Positions 1-8,550 of a DNA stretch of 64,000 nucleotides are shown here, piece by piece. Origin of the DNA: Rhodoplanes serenus (GTDB taxonomy: Bacteria > Pseudomonadota > Alphaproteobacteria > Rhizobiales > Xanthobacteraceae); assembly GCA_945893145.1 (NCBI GenBank), contig CAMDDZ010000017.1, forward strand, positions 1 to 64,000. The letters run 5' to 3'. The first letter of the stretch is position 1. Every line of letters begins with the position of its first letter. The notes beneath the pieces are model-generated. The model had not been told where the DNA came from. It saw nothing but the letters and a program-made list of their open reading frames with translations, and made no database searches. The translations under genes and the position numbers were made by a program.

Positions 1-117
1 GGCCACCGAGCCGGGTTTTGCGTTTTTTGGCCCTGACACGTCCTCCGTTCAGTCGCGCGTCAACGGTTCTGGGCCTCCGTGTTCGCGGCAGCGAACAAGC
101 GGAAGGTTAGCTACCGA

Positions 118-723
118 TCATTGCGGGCCGTCCAAGTTTGCGCTGAAGCCCGGCCCCTTGATGCCAAGTACGATCGGCTTGTCGGTCTTGCAGTTGAAGC
201 CCCGCGCATGCTTGTCGGCGATCTGTTGCGATAACTCGTTGGCGTTGCGGTTGGCCCGGCCGTCGACATAGCCGACGTGGCAGACACCGCCGGGGCCGAG
301 CCGGGTCACCACCAGCACCTGGCCCTTGTAATCGGCCCCGCTGTCCTGCGTTACCGACGTGTTCCAGCGCAGGATGGTCGCAAAGGCGCGCCGCACACCG
401 CCCTCGCCCCGTTCGATCCGCCATTCGATGGTCTTGCCCTCACTGTTGAACGCCGGCAGCGATTGCGACGCAGCCGGTTCATTGGCGGCGTTGGGGCCGA
501 AGCTCACGGTGACGCGCTGATCGGCGCCGCTCACCAGCACCGCGATCCCGCCGTAGCCTGCGCATTGCCAGGCGCCGTAATCCTCCGGACCTTGGCCCTT
601 TTGATGCCGGCAACGGTTGAGATCGAGCGGCGTATAGGCCTGCTCGACCGGAGCGGGCGACTGCGCGGTGGCGGCGCTCGCAACGAGTGCGGCCGCCGCG
701 ATGACGAAAATCACGTTCCGCAT
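118..723 (-). CDS. secreted hypothetical protein
   Basis: The 201-residue product starts with a clear Sec signal peptide: positive start, hydrophobic residues about 5-18, likely cleavage after an AATA-Q type site near residue 20. The rest is soluble and has cysteines spread through it (a CRHQK region, an AWQCAGYGG stretch and a late FNCKT), which suggests a disulfide-bearing periplasmic protein. I do not recognise the family. The gene ends one base before folD's stop region and points the same way, so it probably lies downstream of folD in the same minus-strand transcript. The ATG at 723 places the signal peptide correctly. Confidence 0.7.
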   Translation of the reverse strand: MRNVIFVIAAAALVASAATAQSPAPVEQAYTPLDLNRCRHQKGQGPEDYGAWQCAGYGGIAVLVSGADQRVTVSFGPNAANEPAASQSLPAFNSEGKTIEWRIERGEGGVRRAFATILRWNTSVTQDSGADYKGQVLVVTRLGPGGVCHVGYVDGRANRNANELSQQIADKHARGFNCKTDKPIVLGIKGPGFSANLDGPQ

Positions 724-724
724 G

Positions 725-1609
725 TCAAACCTCGGGGGCCGGCAGGCCAGCGCTCGCGCAAGCCGCCCGCACGGTGTTGACCATCAGGCATGCGATCGTC
801 ATGGGGCCGACACCACCCGGCACTGGCGTGATCGCGCCTGCCACGGTCAAGGCTTCGGCAAATGCCACGTCGCCGACGAGGCGCGACTTACCGTCCACGC
901 CCGGCACCCGGTTGATGCCGACGTCGATCACGGTAGCGCCAGGCTTGATCCAGTCGCCGCGCACCATTTCGGTGCGGCCGATCGCGGCCACCAGCAGGTC
1001 GGCACGGCGACAAACCGCTGGAAGGTCGCGCGTCTTGGAATGGGTCACCGTCACGGTCGCGTTCTCGGCCAGCAGAAGCTGCGCCACCGGCTTGCCGACG
1101 ATGTTGGAGCGGCCGACCACCACCGCATCCATGCCGGCGAGCGACGGATGCACCGTCTTGGCCAGAATGATGCAGCCCAACGGCGTACAGGGCACCAGCG
1201 CGGGCAGGCCTGAAGCAAGGCGGCCGGCGTTCACCGGATGAAAGCCGTCCACGTCCTTGCCCGGATCGATTGCGTTCAGCACCTTCTGGGCGTCGACCTG
1301 GGGCGGCAGCGGCAGTTGCACCAGGATGCCGTGCACGGCCGGGTCGGCGTTGAGCTTCCGCACCAGCGCCAGCAGGTCGGCCTCGCTCACCGTTTCGGGC
1401 AGGCGATGGTCGAACGACCGCATGCCGGTTTCCTTGGTCACCTTGGCCTTGCTGCCGACGTAGGACTCGCTTGCCGGATTGTTGCCGGCCAGTACGACCG
1501 CGAGCCCGGGCGTCACGCCGTGCTGGTCGGTGAGGCGCTCCACCTCGCGCGCGACCTTGCCGCGCAATTCTGCCGCGATGGCTTTGCCGTCAATGATACG
1601 CGCCGTCAT
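725..1609 (-). CDS. folD: FolD, methylene-THF dehydrogenase / methenyl-THF cyclohydrolase
   Basis: This cytoplasmic bifunctional enzyme of one-carbon metabolism oxidises 5,10-methylene-THF to methenyl-THF with NADP and hydrolyses it to 10-formyl-THF. The 294-residue product has the family length. Tyr50 and Lys54 (in SYVGSKAKV) match the catalytic pair; the GILVQLPLP and PGGVGPMT signatures and a [11 protein letters not shown] nucleotide-binding loop are all present. The ATG at 1609 was preferred over the ORF's first Met at 1678, because the extra 23 residues are low-complexity arginine-rich and overlap the DUF167 gene. It is followed closely by the secreted unknown and preceded by the DUF167 and YggT genes. 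Confidence 0.96.
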   Translation of the reverse strand: MTARIIDGKAIAAELRGKVAREVERLTDQHGVTPGLAVVLAGNNPASESYVGSKAKVTKETGMRSFDHRLPETVSEADLLALVRKLNADPAVHGILVQLPLPPQVDAQKVLNAIDPGKDVDGFHPVNAGRLASGLPALVPCTPLGCIILAKTVHPSLAGMDAVVVGRSNIVGKPVAQLLLAENATVTVTHSKTRDLPAVCRRADLLVAAIGRTEMVRGDWIKPGATVIDVGINRVPGVDGKSRLVGDVAFAEALTVAGAITPVPGGVGPMTIACLMVNTVRAACASAGLPAPEV

Positions 1610-1619
1610 GGCCAATCTG

Positions 1620-1949
1620 TTACCGCACGGCGGCGATCTTCTCCAGCGCGGCCGCGAGCGTTGGGCCGTCGCCCGCAATCATCACGCGCTTGATGCGGGC
1701 GGTGGCCCCCGCAATCAGCGCGACGTTGCGCGGCGCTACGCCAAGAGTCCGCGCCAGTAAGGTCAGCAAAGCGGCATTGGCTTCGCCGTCGCTCGCTGGT
1801 GAGCGCACCCGCGCCTTCAGCACGCTGCGGCCGTCCGAAAGCTGCTCGACGCCGTCGATGGCATCGCGACCTCCCTTGGGCGTCAGCCGGACCGCAATCG
1901 CGACGCCGCCGGCCACGGCCGTCCAAGGCCGCGCGGGAGTGGGCGCCAT
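1620..1949 (-). CDS. DUF167 (YggU-type) family protein
   Basis: The 109-residue cytoplasmic protein has the typical DUF167 layout: an [11 protein letters not shown] beta strand, the [18 protein letters not shown] core and a [13 protein letters not shown] segment. Its molecular role is not established. The start at 1949 overlaps the stop of the YggT gene in an ATGA arrangement, so the two are probably translationally coupled. A YggT-DUF167 pairing is common in proteobacteria. A longer reading frame continues upstream but runs through YggT out of frame and is not used. Confidence 0.9.
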   Translation of the reverse strand: MAPTPARPWTAVAGGVAIAVRLTPKGGRDAIDGVEQLSDGRSVLKARVRSPASDGEANAALLTLLARTLGVAPRNVALIAGATARIKRVMIAGDGPTLAAALEKIAAVR

Positions 1950-2245
1950 CAAGTTATGGCTTTGAAGTACACCCAGTAGATCAGCCGCTCGAGGAATTCG
2001 AGTCCAAGCAGCAGGATGAGCGGCGAGAGGTCGAAGCTGCCCATGGAAGGCAGCACGCGGCGGATCGGAGCTAGCACGGGCTCTGTCGCCCGATACAAGA
2101 AATAACCAATATTGCGGACGATATCGTTTCGGGCGTTCACCACGTTGAAGGCAATCAGCCACGTCATTACGACTGCCGCGACCACAATCCAGAAATACAG
2201 CTGGATCAGCTTCACAATTAGCCAAACGAACGGATTGATCGCCAT
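1949..2245 (-). CDS. YggT family integral membrane protein
   Basis: The 98-residue inner-membrane protein has one hydrophobic block at about residues 5-30 and another at about 70-95. Between them sits a conserved YRATEPVLAPIRRVLPSMG segment, the hallmark of the YggT family. Family members have been linked to osmotic tolerance and envelope functions, but the mechanism is unclear. It is the first gene of the YggT-DUF167-folD-secreted protein run, and the upstream 174 bases also serve the divergent tRNA gene. Confidence 0.92.
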   Translation of the reverse strand: MAINPFVWLIVKLIQLYFWIVVAAVVMTWLIAFNVVNARNDIVRNIGYFLYRATEPVLAPIRRVLPSMGSFDLSPLILLLGLEFLERLIYWVYFKAIT

Positions 2246-2347
2246 GGCGCAAACCCCAGGATTCGGCCGCAGACGAATAGCGACTTACCCGCCTCAGGGA
2301 AAGAGCCAGTCCCGGCCGGTGGTGCCGTGCCGAGGGGGCGTAAATCA

Positions 2348-2376
2348 TTGACAGCCTGGAAAGCCGAGACGTAAAT
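2348..2376 (+). promoter_or_regulatory. possible promoter of tRNA-Ala
   Basis: A perfect TTGACA at 2348-2353 is followed, 17 bases later, by GTAAAT at 2371-2376. It points at the tRNA gene 44 bases downstream. The -35 is strong and the -10 only partly matches, so this is a sequence-based guess. Confidence 0.45.
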
Positions 2377-2419
2377 GGCGCCCACTCGCTGCCGGGCGTG
2401 CGCTTTCGCACCCGCGGTA

Positions 2420-2495
2420 GGGGCCGTAGCTCAGCTGGGAGAGCGCCTCGTTCGCAATGAGGAGGTCAGCGGTTCGATCCCGCTCGGCTCCACCA
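2420..2495 (+). tRNA. tRNA-Ala (anticodon CGC)
   Basis: A 76-nt cloverleaf with encoded CCA end. The acceptor arms GGGGCCG and CGGCTCC pair throughout and include G3:U70, the alanine identity determinant. The anticodon loop TTCGCAA gives anticodon CGC, reading GCG codons. The T arm carries GGTTCGATCC. The 3' part is the insertion site of the mobile element, whose left end restores the gene, so the tRNA is intact. Confidence 0.97.
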
Positions 2496-2496
2496 A
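2435..2496 (+). repeat. attL, 62-bp direct repeat (tRNA 3' part)
   Basis: These 62 bases, from within the D arm to one base past CCA, recur without mismatch at 9597-9658. The flanking bases differ on both sides. The integrase gene begins 128 bases to the right, so this is the integrase-proximal attachment site. Confidence 0.95.
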
Positions 2497-2592
2497 ACCC
2501 AAACGTCGCTTAAGCCTTTGTCCTTGCGCCGGAACGGCGTGTGAGACAGGGGTCCGATGTTCCCTCTCTTGGATCACAGAAATCTCAGCTGG

Positions 2593-2610
2593 TCACACCT
2601 GTGTCACAGC
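2593..2610 (+). promoter_or_regulatory. candidate integrase arm-type sites (left)
   Basis: TCACACCT at 2593 and TCACAGC at 2604 form a same-strand pair with an 11-base period, about 97 bases right of the core repeat. The same arrangement occurs at the other end of the element (9470 and 9481), as expected of arm sites bound by a tyrosine integrase. Inferred, not demonstrated. Confidence 0.4.
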
Positions 2611-2623
2611 GAGGGGTTTCGGC

Positions 2624-3610
2624 ATGGCTACGATCCGCAAGCGGCGAGACAAGTGGCAAGTCCAGATTAGACGCCTGGGACTGCGCCCTATCTCCCAATC
2701 ATTCCACCAGCTGAAGGACGCCGAAGCTTGGGCAAGACATATGGAGGTCCAAGCGGACCGGCGAGACTTGCCGCCCGACCGGAAGGAACTCGAACGAGTG
2801 ACGCTCGGTGAACTCGTGGAACGTTACCGGATCACAGTGAGCATCAACAAACGATCCTACGACAAGGAACGGTATTTCCTGAAGGTGTTCGGCGATCATC
2901 CCTTGTGCCGCAAATTCATTTCCGAGATCACACCTGCGGATTTCGCCACCTATCGGGATGAAAGAATTCGAGACGTAAAACCGATCTCGTTGAAGCGTGA
3001 ATTGGCTCCGATCCAAAATTTATTTGAGGTAGCAAGACACGAATGGGGTCTGCCGCTTCGGGAAAACCCTCTCGGCAAATTGCAACTCAAGGCTCCTGAC
3101 AATAGACGTGAGAGACGATTGAGGCCGGGGGAAGCAGACAAGCTCATCAACGCTGCTCGCTGCTGTCGAAATCCATTGATCGGGACAATCATCCAATTTG
3201 CAGTTGAGACTGGAATGAGGCGTGGAGAAATCCTGGCAATTGAATGGAGGCACATAAGTGGGGATGAACGGTCATTGCTCATTCCAGACACGAAGAATGG
3301 GCACTCCCGAACCATCCCTCTGACAAAGCCAGCTTTGGCACTTTTGCAGCCTGTACGAAGGGAGGGGGAAGAGCGGCTATTTCCTATCACACCTAATGCG
3401 TTGCGTTTGGCGTGGGAGCGGGTGAAGGCGAGAGCGGCGATTGACGACCTGCATTTCCACGACCTGCGGCATGAAGCGATCAGCCGGTTTTTTGAAAGAG
3501 GGTTGACCACCCCTGAGGTGGCGCTCATCAGCGGACACAGAGACATGCGAATGCTCTTTCGTTACGCGCATGCGTCGAGAGAGCGCGTTTTGGAGAAGTT
3601 GGACACTTAA
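2624..3610 (+). CDS. tyrosine recombinase / island integrase
   Basis: The 328-residue site-specific recombinase should insert and excise the island at tRNA-Ala. An N-terminal SAM-like core-binding region (about 60-150) precedes the catalytic domain (about 165-325). The catalytic set is visible: R199 in TGMRRGE, K224, H279 and R282 in HDLRHE, H305 in SGHRD, and the nucleophile Y314 in FRYAHA. The reading frame is open back through the tRNA, but ATG 2624 starts the natural MATIRKR integrase N-terminus; the upstream part is tRNA and attachment DNA. It sits directly beside attL, as in most tRNA-targeting islands. Confidence 0.95.
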   Translation: MATIRKRRDKWQVQIRRLGLRPISQSFHQLKDAEAWARHMEVQADRRDLPPDRKELERVTLGELVERYRITVSINKRSYDKERYFLKVFGDHPLCRKFISEITPADFATYRDERIRDVKPISLKRELAPIQNLFEVARHEWGLPLRENPLGKLQLKAPDNRRERRLRPGEADKLINAARCCRNPLIGTIIQFAVETGMRRGEILAIEWRHISGDERSLLIPDTKNGHSRTIPLTKPALALLQPVRREGEERLFPITPNALRLAWERVKARAAIDDLHFHDLRHEAISRFFERGLTTPEVALISGHRDMRMLFRYAHASRERVLEKLDT

Positions 3611-3635
3611 AAACTAGCAGAATCAATGATTTCTC

Positions 3636-3665
3636 TTGACAAATCACAGGAAATCTGCGCATAAT
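3636..3665 (+). promoter_or_regulatory. predicted sigma70-type promoter upstream of primase-helicase
   Basis: TTGACA at 3636-3641 and CATAAT at 3660-3665 are separated by 18 bases in AT-rich DNA just after the integrase stop. Transcription would run rightward into the primase-helicase at 3918 with an untranslated leader of about 245 bases. That leader ends in a small hairpin (ACGAGC near 3870 pairing with GCTCGT near 3896) followed by an AGGA ribosome-binding site at about 3907. No other gene is visible in 3611-3917. Confidence 0.6.
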
Positions 3666-3917
3666 ATCTCTAAGGTGAATATTGCCCACCTCCGTCTGAA
3701 GCACATAATTTCTATCGCGTTAGATTTTTAGAGGAATTTAATTGTGACCTACACATTGAGCTAGTCGCGCTACCTTTCACTTTGACCGCTTCCAATCTCT
3801 CGTGTCGCTTCGTTTTGAAGCCACGCACCGCTTCATTTTCTAACCGCTACGCGACACCAAAAAAACTGAACGAACGAGCAGCGCTTTTGCGTTCGCTCGT
3901 CTACTAGGATTTTTTAA

Positions 3918-6716
3918 ATGAATAATTTCAAATCGCCATCGCATAAGTCTAGTAACAAGCAAGCGACGGCTCCCACTGTTTTCGATGAAGCCAAAACATT
4001 CCTGCAACTTCTCGATCCAGACGCCACGGACTTCACCTTCAGCGTCCTGCCCGAAACCGAGGGCTGCACAGAGCCAGCAACGACTAGGCACGGAAAGCTA
4101 GGCGAACTCGTGGGCTGGCTTTCAGAACGCAACAGTGTTGGCTTCGGCGTTTTCGTCACCGTGAATGAGACAAATCTCAAAGGCCGTAAGGCTGAGGACA
4201 TTACCCAGATCAGAGCGGTCTGGCACGAAGACGACATCGGTTACGAAGGCAGCTTCCCTTTGCAACCTTCGATGACCATTCAAACATCCGAAGGGAAGTT
4301 TCATCGTTATTGGCTTGTTGAAGGCGGTTGGCCAGCCGACGATCTAGGCAAAGCTGATTTTGCTGATGTGATGCAAGCAATGAAAATTTATGGGACTGAT
4401 CCGAGTGCGACAGACCTGCCGCGTCTTCTTCGTCTACCTGGGACCTATCACGTCAAGGGAAAGCCGCAACTAGTCAAGATCGCTGAGGCTAATGGCCAGC
4501 GTTACAGCCGAGAGGTCGTCCTGAACGCGTTCGCACCGGTACGGAACTCGGTAGAGAACATTTCAGAACCCCGAAGCGAGCCCAGAGTATTTTCTAATCA
4601 GGACCTCAAGCGAGCAAAGGGAGCGATCAATTTCATTCCCGCCGATAGCCGCGAGAGTTGGCTGCCGGTTGCTATGGCCTTACACGCCACTGTCGGGGAC
4701 GAGGATGCATACGCAATTTTGGATGATTGGTCGCGAACATGTCCCTCGAAATACGACAGCAAGGAAAACCGCCGACAATGGGACAGCTTTAAAGACTACG
4801 ACGATGGCAAGATCAAAACCATTGCGTCCATTTTCGAACTGGGCAAGCAGCACGGCTGGCAGGAAACATGCGAGCTTGCTCCGAAGCCGCCTCGCTCAGA
4901 GGAACCGTTGTCACTGACGCCGGGCGAACTAACCCAACGAGCGATGAAAAACATCGTTGATAAATTCAAACAGCGAAACACCAATCCGTCGCAGTCCGAG
5001 TGGAATGGCCTGCAGCAAATCGCACTGACTATTCAGGGAATGGCAGATCAGAACCTGCCGCCAATGTTTTACCTATCATCGCTTTCTCCTGGCGTGGGTA
5101 AAACGTCGGTGACCTGTGAGGCAATCCGAACCCTTTTGGCCATGGAGTCGTACCGCGATGTTGGCGTTATTCTCTTTCTATCCCGCTGTGAGGAAATCAA
5201 GCACCTGATTGAAAATGCGAGCTTGCGGGAAGACGACTACGCCGTACTCGTTAGCGAGAAGGGCGAATACGCAGAGCTAAACAAATGCGGCAACCTGAAT
5301 GCCGGAAAGGCCCGGGTCCTGATCACGACGCAACAGCGGTTGGAACTCTACTGCCGTGACGAGAGAACATTTGCCGACATCTCTGAATTTCATTTCAACG
5401 GCAAACCGAGGCGGGTTCGGGTGTGGGATGAAGCAATCCTGCCCTCGACCATCCTGACAGTTGGCAAATACGATATCTCTGATCTGCTCAAGATTTGTGT
5501 ACAAAACGATGCGGTTGTGGGTAGTGCGACTGAAGAGTTGTTCAATGAATTAAGCAAGGCAGCGGATAGGGCGATTGTAGATGTGCCCGACCTGCAGAGC
5601 ATAATTGAGCTCCATACGTTCCGGGATTGGTTTTCTGATGGAGCAGACAAAGACGTTGCCGAGGCGCTGTGGAAGCTCTCGGGGCGGTCCGTCAGGGTCA
5701 GAAAGGATATGGAAGGCAATACAGCACTGGACTACGAAGATACATTTCCCGATGACCTTGCACCGCTATTAATTCTTGATGCTTCCGGACAGCAGAGGAA
5801 CACGTATGAGCTCTGGTACGCCAATCGCAAGGGACTACAGTTCCTTCCAAGTCCACAAAAGGACTACTCCCCATTGAAGGTCCATCATTGGAATCGCGGG
5901 GCAGGAAAATCGAAACGGACAGACTGGGATGAAATTTTTGACGGCGTTGCAAAAACAATAAACGGTCTTCCGAAGGAGCACAAAATTCTTGTTGTCCATT
6001 TTAAGCATGGTCGTTACGTCCCCGATATTCCAGAAATGATCCGGGACCGGATTGGTAGCGATAGCAGGGTGTCATTCTGCACTTGGGGTAAACATACCGC
6101 GACGAATGAATTTGCCGAATGCAGACACGTCATCCTTGCGGGTGTTTTACAATACAGCACCAGTCAGAATGAGGCTCACGGCAGAGGAGCGAAGGGCATT
6201 AAGACGGAGGATGAATTTACCGATGAAGAACATCGAGACACACGCCTAGGCGAGATCGCTCATAACATTCTGCAAGCAGCCTGCCGAGGATCAGTCCGAC
6301 GCTCCGAGGGAAATACCTGTCCAGCTGGATGCACACTTTGGCTGATTTTTTCAAGTCATCGAAGCACCGGGATTCCAAGGGAGTTGTTGGACCGGATTTT
6401 TCCTGGAGCAATGATCCAGGATTGGGCTCCGCTTCCTAAAAAGCTAACAGGTCAAGCTAAAACGCTAATCAACATTCTTGATACCGTGACCGACGGCATA
6501 GGGGTTGGAAAAACATATGTGCAGGAGGTGCTTGGTATTAGTGACCGCCGAAATTTCAATCGGCTAATCAGACGGAGAGACGTACAGGAATGGATGACAG
6601 CCATCGGCGTTCAGCTTGAAGGTGATCTATTCAAAAGGATTGATGACAGGCCCAGCAGCAAAAGCGCCCACCTAAAGATGTACGACAAGGTTTATAGAGC
6701 AGAGCTACCTTATTAA
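3918..6716 (+). CDS. RepB-like primase-polymerase / helicase fusion
   Basis: The 932-residue protein probably replicates the island. Residues about 20-205 look like an archaeo-eukaryotic primase domain: an acidic cluster at E104-D105-D106, the H129 of a FHRYW motif, and D166 before RLLRLPGT. Residues about 240-315 resemble a PriCT_2 primase C-terminal domain. An ATPase follows, with Walker A SPGVGKTS (K395) and a Walker B-like VWDEA (D504, E505). The last 300 residues are of unclear type. Codon use is more AT-rich than the chromosome's. It could also act only as a helicase loader; the primase active site is inferred from motif order, not tested. Confidence 0.8.
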   Translation: MNNFKSPSHKSSNKQATAPTVFDEAKTFLQLLDPDATDFTFSVLPETEGCTEPATTRHGKLGELVGWLSERNSVGFGVFVTVNETNLKGRKAEDITQIRAVWHEDDIGYEGSFPLQPSMTIQTSEGKFHRYWLVEGGWPADDLGKADFADVMQAMKIYGTDPSATDLPRLLRLPGTYHVKGKPQLVKIAEANGQRYSREVVLNAFAPVRNSVENISEPRSEPRVFSNQDLKRAKGAINFIPADSRESWLPVAMALHATVGDEDAYAILDDWSRTCPSKYDSKENRRQWDSFKDYDDGKIKTIASIFELGKQHGWQETCELAPKPPRSEEPLSLTPGELTQRAMKNIVDKFKQRNTNPSQSEWNGLQQIALTIQGMADQNLPPMFYLSSLSPGVGKTSVTCEAIRTLLAMESYRDVGVILFLSRCEEIKHLIENASLREDDYAVLVSEKGEYAELNKCGNLNAGKARVLITTQQRLELYCRDERTFADISEFHFNGKPRRVRVWDEAILPSTILTVGKYDISDLLKICVQNDAVVGSATEELFNELSKAADRAIVDVPDLQSIIELHTFRDWFSDGADKDVAEALWKLSGRSVRVRKDMEGNTALDYEDTFPDDLAPLLILDASGQQRNTYELWYANRKGLQFLPSPQKDYSPLKVHHWNRGAGKSKRTDWDEIFDGVAKTINGLPKEHKILVVHFKHGRYVPDIPEMIRDRIGSDSRVSFCTWGKHTATNEFAECRHVILAGVLQYSTSQNEAHGRGAKGIKTEDEFTDEEHRDTRLGEIAHNILQAACRGSVRRSEGNTCPAGCTLWLIFSSHRSTGIPRELLDRIFPGAMIQDWAPLPKKLTGQAKTLINILDTVTDGIGVGKTYVQEVLGISDRRNFNRLIRRRDVQEWMTAIGVQLEGDLFKRIDDRPSSKSAHLKMYDKVYRAELPY

Positions 6717-6729
6717 AGCCGTAGGGGTC

Positions 6730-6788
6730 GATGGGTAAGGGTCAATTGTTGTTATAGAGATACTATAAGGACTTTTGACCCCCATCCC
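6730..6788 (+). repeat. nested inverted repeat after the primase gene
   Basis: An outer imperfect pair (GATGGGTAAGGGTCAA at 6730-6745; TTGACCCCCATCCC at 6775-6788) encloses a perfect inner pair (TTATAG 6752-6757, CTATAA 6763-6768) around a 5-base loop. It begins 14 bases after the primase stop. It could act as a terminator-like fold or as an origin element. No long T run follows it. Confidence 0.6.
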
Positions 6789-6893
6789 TTTGTCGTACAC
6801 CCTGTCGTGGCGATTTGGAGGATACTCGTTGCCCTATGGAGACCCTATTCTTTGGGTAAGTTACTATGTTTATTGAACAATATATCATTTTGA

Positions 6894-7076
6894 CCGAAAT
6901 CCAGTACGTCCAAACATCACCCCCAGAACCCTCTCGAAGTATACCCTGAGGTTAGGAACGACCTCGCCGCCTTCAAGGAAGACAGCCGCGCGATCTTTAC
7001 GGCATCGTCGAAAGCGCAAGAGGCCGCTGACTACCTGCGATCCTTTAGTGAGCGTGAGGAAGCAGTGGCAGCCTAG
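6894..7076 (+). pseudogene. C-terminal remnant of an ArdC-like antirestriction protein
   Basis: An open frame without any start codon, from a stop at 6891-6893 to TAG at 7074-7076, encodes about 60 residues. Its end reads NDLAAFKEDSRAIFTASSKAQEAADYL in part, closely resembling the final helical segment of ArdC/zincin-type antirestriction proteins of mobile elements. The catalytic domain is missing. This suggests that the island once carried a full antirestriction gene and lost it by deletion. The family call is from memory of the motif; the coding remnant itself is read directly. Confidence 0.5.
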
Positions 7077-7077
7077 C

Positions 7078-7105
7078 CCCCGTCTACAAGCGGGGTTTTC
7101 TTTTT
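7078..7105 (+). terminator. rho-independent terminator
   Basis: CCCCG (7078-7082) pairs with CGGGG (7091-7095) around an 8-base loop and is followed by TTTTCTTTTT. It lies 2 bases after the ArdC-like remnant's stop and before the next gene. Confidence 0.7.
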
Positions 7106-7138
7106 GCTATGCTCGCCGGCATTGGTTCGGGGGAACGT

Positions 7139-7807
7139 ATGTCTCTTGGTACCGGCATTTTTCTATCCTCACTGTTGTTGGCGATTGTCGCTCTCTATGG
7201 CCTCACAAAAGACCGCTGGGGTTGGCGCCGCTTCATGAAGCGCTTTGCCTTTGTGGTGCTCGGTCTTGTTGCCCTGACCGCTGTTAGCATCGGAGGCTAT
7301 TACGTGTGGGAGAACATCCCCACACCGGTCACCCGACAAACCGAGTACGCCGGGGTACGGCTTGGCATGAGCCCCGATGAAGTGATGTACGTAAAGGGCT
7401 ACCCGCCAACCGTACTAACATCAAAACCCGGAGACGAATGGAAAGACTTTTTCCTGGTCGTTGAAACATCAAAACTTGAGAAAGGAAAGAAGGTCACTGA
7501 CTATCGCAACTGGGGGTTCAAGACATATGAAAGCGAGCTCACAGTGGCATTCGACGAGGCCCGCACCAAGGTTGCTGTAATACGGTGCTTTTCGAATGAC
7601 AAGCGAAGCCGCTGCCCAGCAATTGCCGGCGTACAGGACGGAGACAGTGAGCAGACTGTCATCCGCAAGCTAGGCCCCAAACACGAGCAGCGGATCGAAG
7701 GCGTCACCAAGTCAATCGTATGGCCCGACCTTGGCATCCGGCTACACCTAACCACTGAAGAAGTGTTTATGTTGGACGTAGTTGCCGCGGACCAGCTTCG
7801 TCGTTGA
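7139..7807 (+). CDS. island membrane-anchored hypothetical protein
   Basis: The 222-residue protein has two transmembrane segments (about residues 5-22 and 37-58) and a soluble domain of about 160 residues, likely periplasmic. The domain contains two similar stretches, LGMSPDEVMYVKGYPP and GDSEQTVIRKLGPK. This repeat-of-a-turn pattern recalls SmpA/BamE-like folds, but I cannot assign the family. ATG 7139 has a GGGGGAA ribosome-binding site; the upstream ATG at 7109 lies in the terminator's tail and is less likely. Island cargo of unknown role. Confidence 0.7.
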   Translation: MSLGTGIFLSSLLLAIVALYGLTKDRWGWRRFMKRFAFVVLGLVALTAVSIGGYYVWENIPTPVTRQTEYAGVRLGMSPDEVMYVKGYPPTVLTSKPGDEWKDFFLVVETSKLEKGKKVTDYRNWGFKTYESELTVAFDEARTKVAVIRCFSNDKRSRCPAIAGVQDGDSEQTVIRKLGPKHEQRIEGVTKSIVWPDLGIRLHLTTEEVFMLDVVAADQLRR

Positions 7808-7946
7808 ATTCGCGTGCTACAATTTCTTATGCGTGCACAGCCTAACTTTATTGGGCGAGCCTAAATCTACGCAGACAATTTACAGGTCCGCTTGCCGTGG
7901 TCGGGGTCAGTCAGCTTGAGACAAACAGCCGTCATGACGGTGCGGA

Positions 7947-8231
7947 TCAGTTCTTCGAGGGCTCCGGCGATTTCCGCATGGTACAGCGTACATTCTCTTG
8001 CTGACAGATTATAGAAACATTCGAACACGCAATCCCGAACGGCCCATGGCTCTGGCAAATTCGGCAACCGTCAGTCCAAGAGACGCAAGTCGCGTCTGGT
8101 TGGACAAAAACATTTTGTTCAGTCGCGCTCGGCTTGGTAGCCTTTATCGGCAGGTCCGCAGCCAGGCTCGATACGCATCCGAGTGTCGATGCAATAGCAA
8201 ACGCTCCTAGATGCAGACTGACTGTGCGCAT
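7947..8231 (-). CDS. small cysteine-rich secreted protein
   Basis: The 94-residue product has a signal peptide ending near residue 24 (VSSLA-AD). It continues with a mature region containing CVSWTDGCRIC and a later ACSNVSIICQ and VRC. Six closely spaced cysteines suggest a disulfide-bonded periplasmic or extracellular protein. I recall similar small secreted proteins in Bradyrhizobium-like genomes, function unknown. It lies on the island, opposite in direction to the integrase, just downstream of the XRE regulator gene. An overlapping minus-strand frame at 7867-8067 has no such features and is treated as spurious. Confidence 0.6.
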   Translation of the reverse strand: MRTVSLHLGAFAIASTLGCVSSLAADLPIKATKPSATEQNVFVQPDATCVSWTDGCRICQSHGPFGIACSNVSIICQQENVRCTMRKSPEPSKN

Positions 8232-8312
8232 GATGGCCCTGGACGCTACCCAGCGCAGGTTGCTAACTCATTAACCACTCGACCACCCGCGCGCCGGGGC
8301 CAACGACAAATT

Positions 8313-8522
8313 TCACTCGTTCAGTAATTTTATCAATGGCACCGATAACGCATCTGCGATCCGGACCATCACCAGCAAACTCGGATTGCGCTTACCGCGC
8401 TCAATGCCGCCAACGTATGTGAGATCAATCTCCGCCTCAAAAGCTAGCTCTTCCTGCGTAAGCCCTTTTTGCTTCCGCAGGCGCCGAACGTTCTTGCCCA
8501 AGATGACAGGCCAATCCCTCAT
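8313..8522 (-). CDS. XRE-family transcriptional regulator
   Basis: The 69-residue protein is essentially one Cro/CI-type helix-turn-helix domain. The LGKNVRRLRKQKGLTQEEL start and the YVGGIERGKRNPSLLV recognition region are unmistakable. It has no dimerisation or effector domain, like the single-domain repressors of small mobile elements. It is transcribed divergently from the secreted-protein gene at 8595. An inverted repeat in the 72-base gap (AGGGA-6-TCCCT) is a plausible operator, which would make it an autoregulator and cargo repressor. Confidence 0.93.
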   Translation of the reverse strand: MRDWPVILGKNVRRLRKQKGLTQEELAFEAEIDLTYVGGIERGKRNPSLLVMVRIADALSVPLIKLLNE

Positions 8523-8550
8523 TGAAGGATCGAGCTACATCGGGCATAAA

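Noticed and set aside
1620-2411. 263-residue minus-strand frame containing DUF167
   Set aside because: Its first 150 residues read YggT out of frame; the real gene starts at 1949.
2375-2623. Upstream extension of the integrase frame
   Set aside because: It runs through the tRNA and attachment site; the integrase starts naturally at 2624.
7867-8067. 66-residue minus-strand frame overlapping the cysteine-rich secreted protein
   Set aside because: No signal peptide, motif or ribosome-binding site; the other frame has a clear signal peptide and cysteine pattern.
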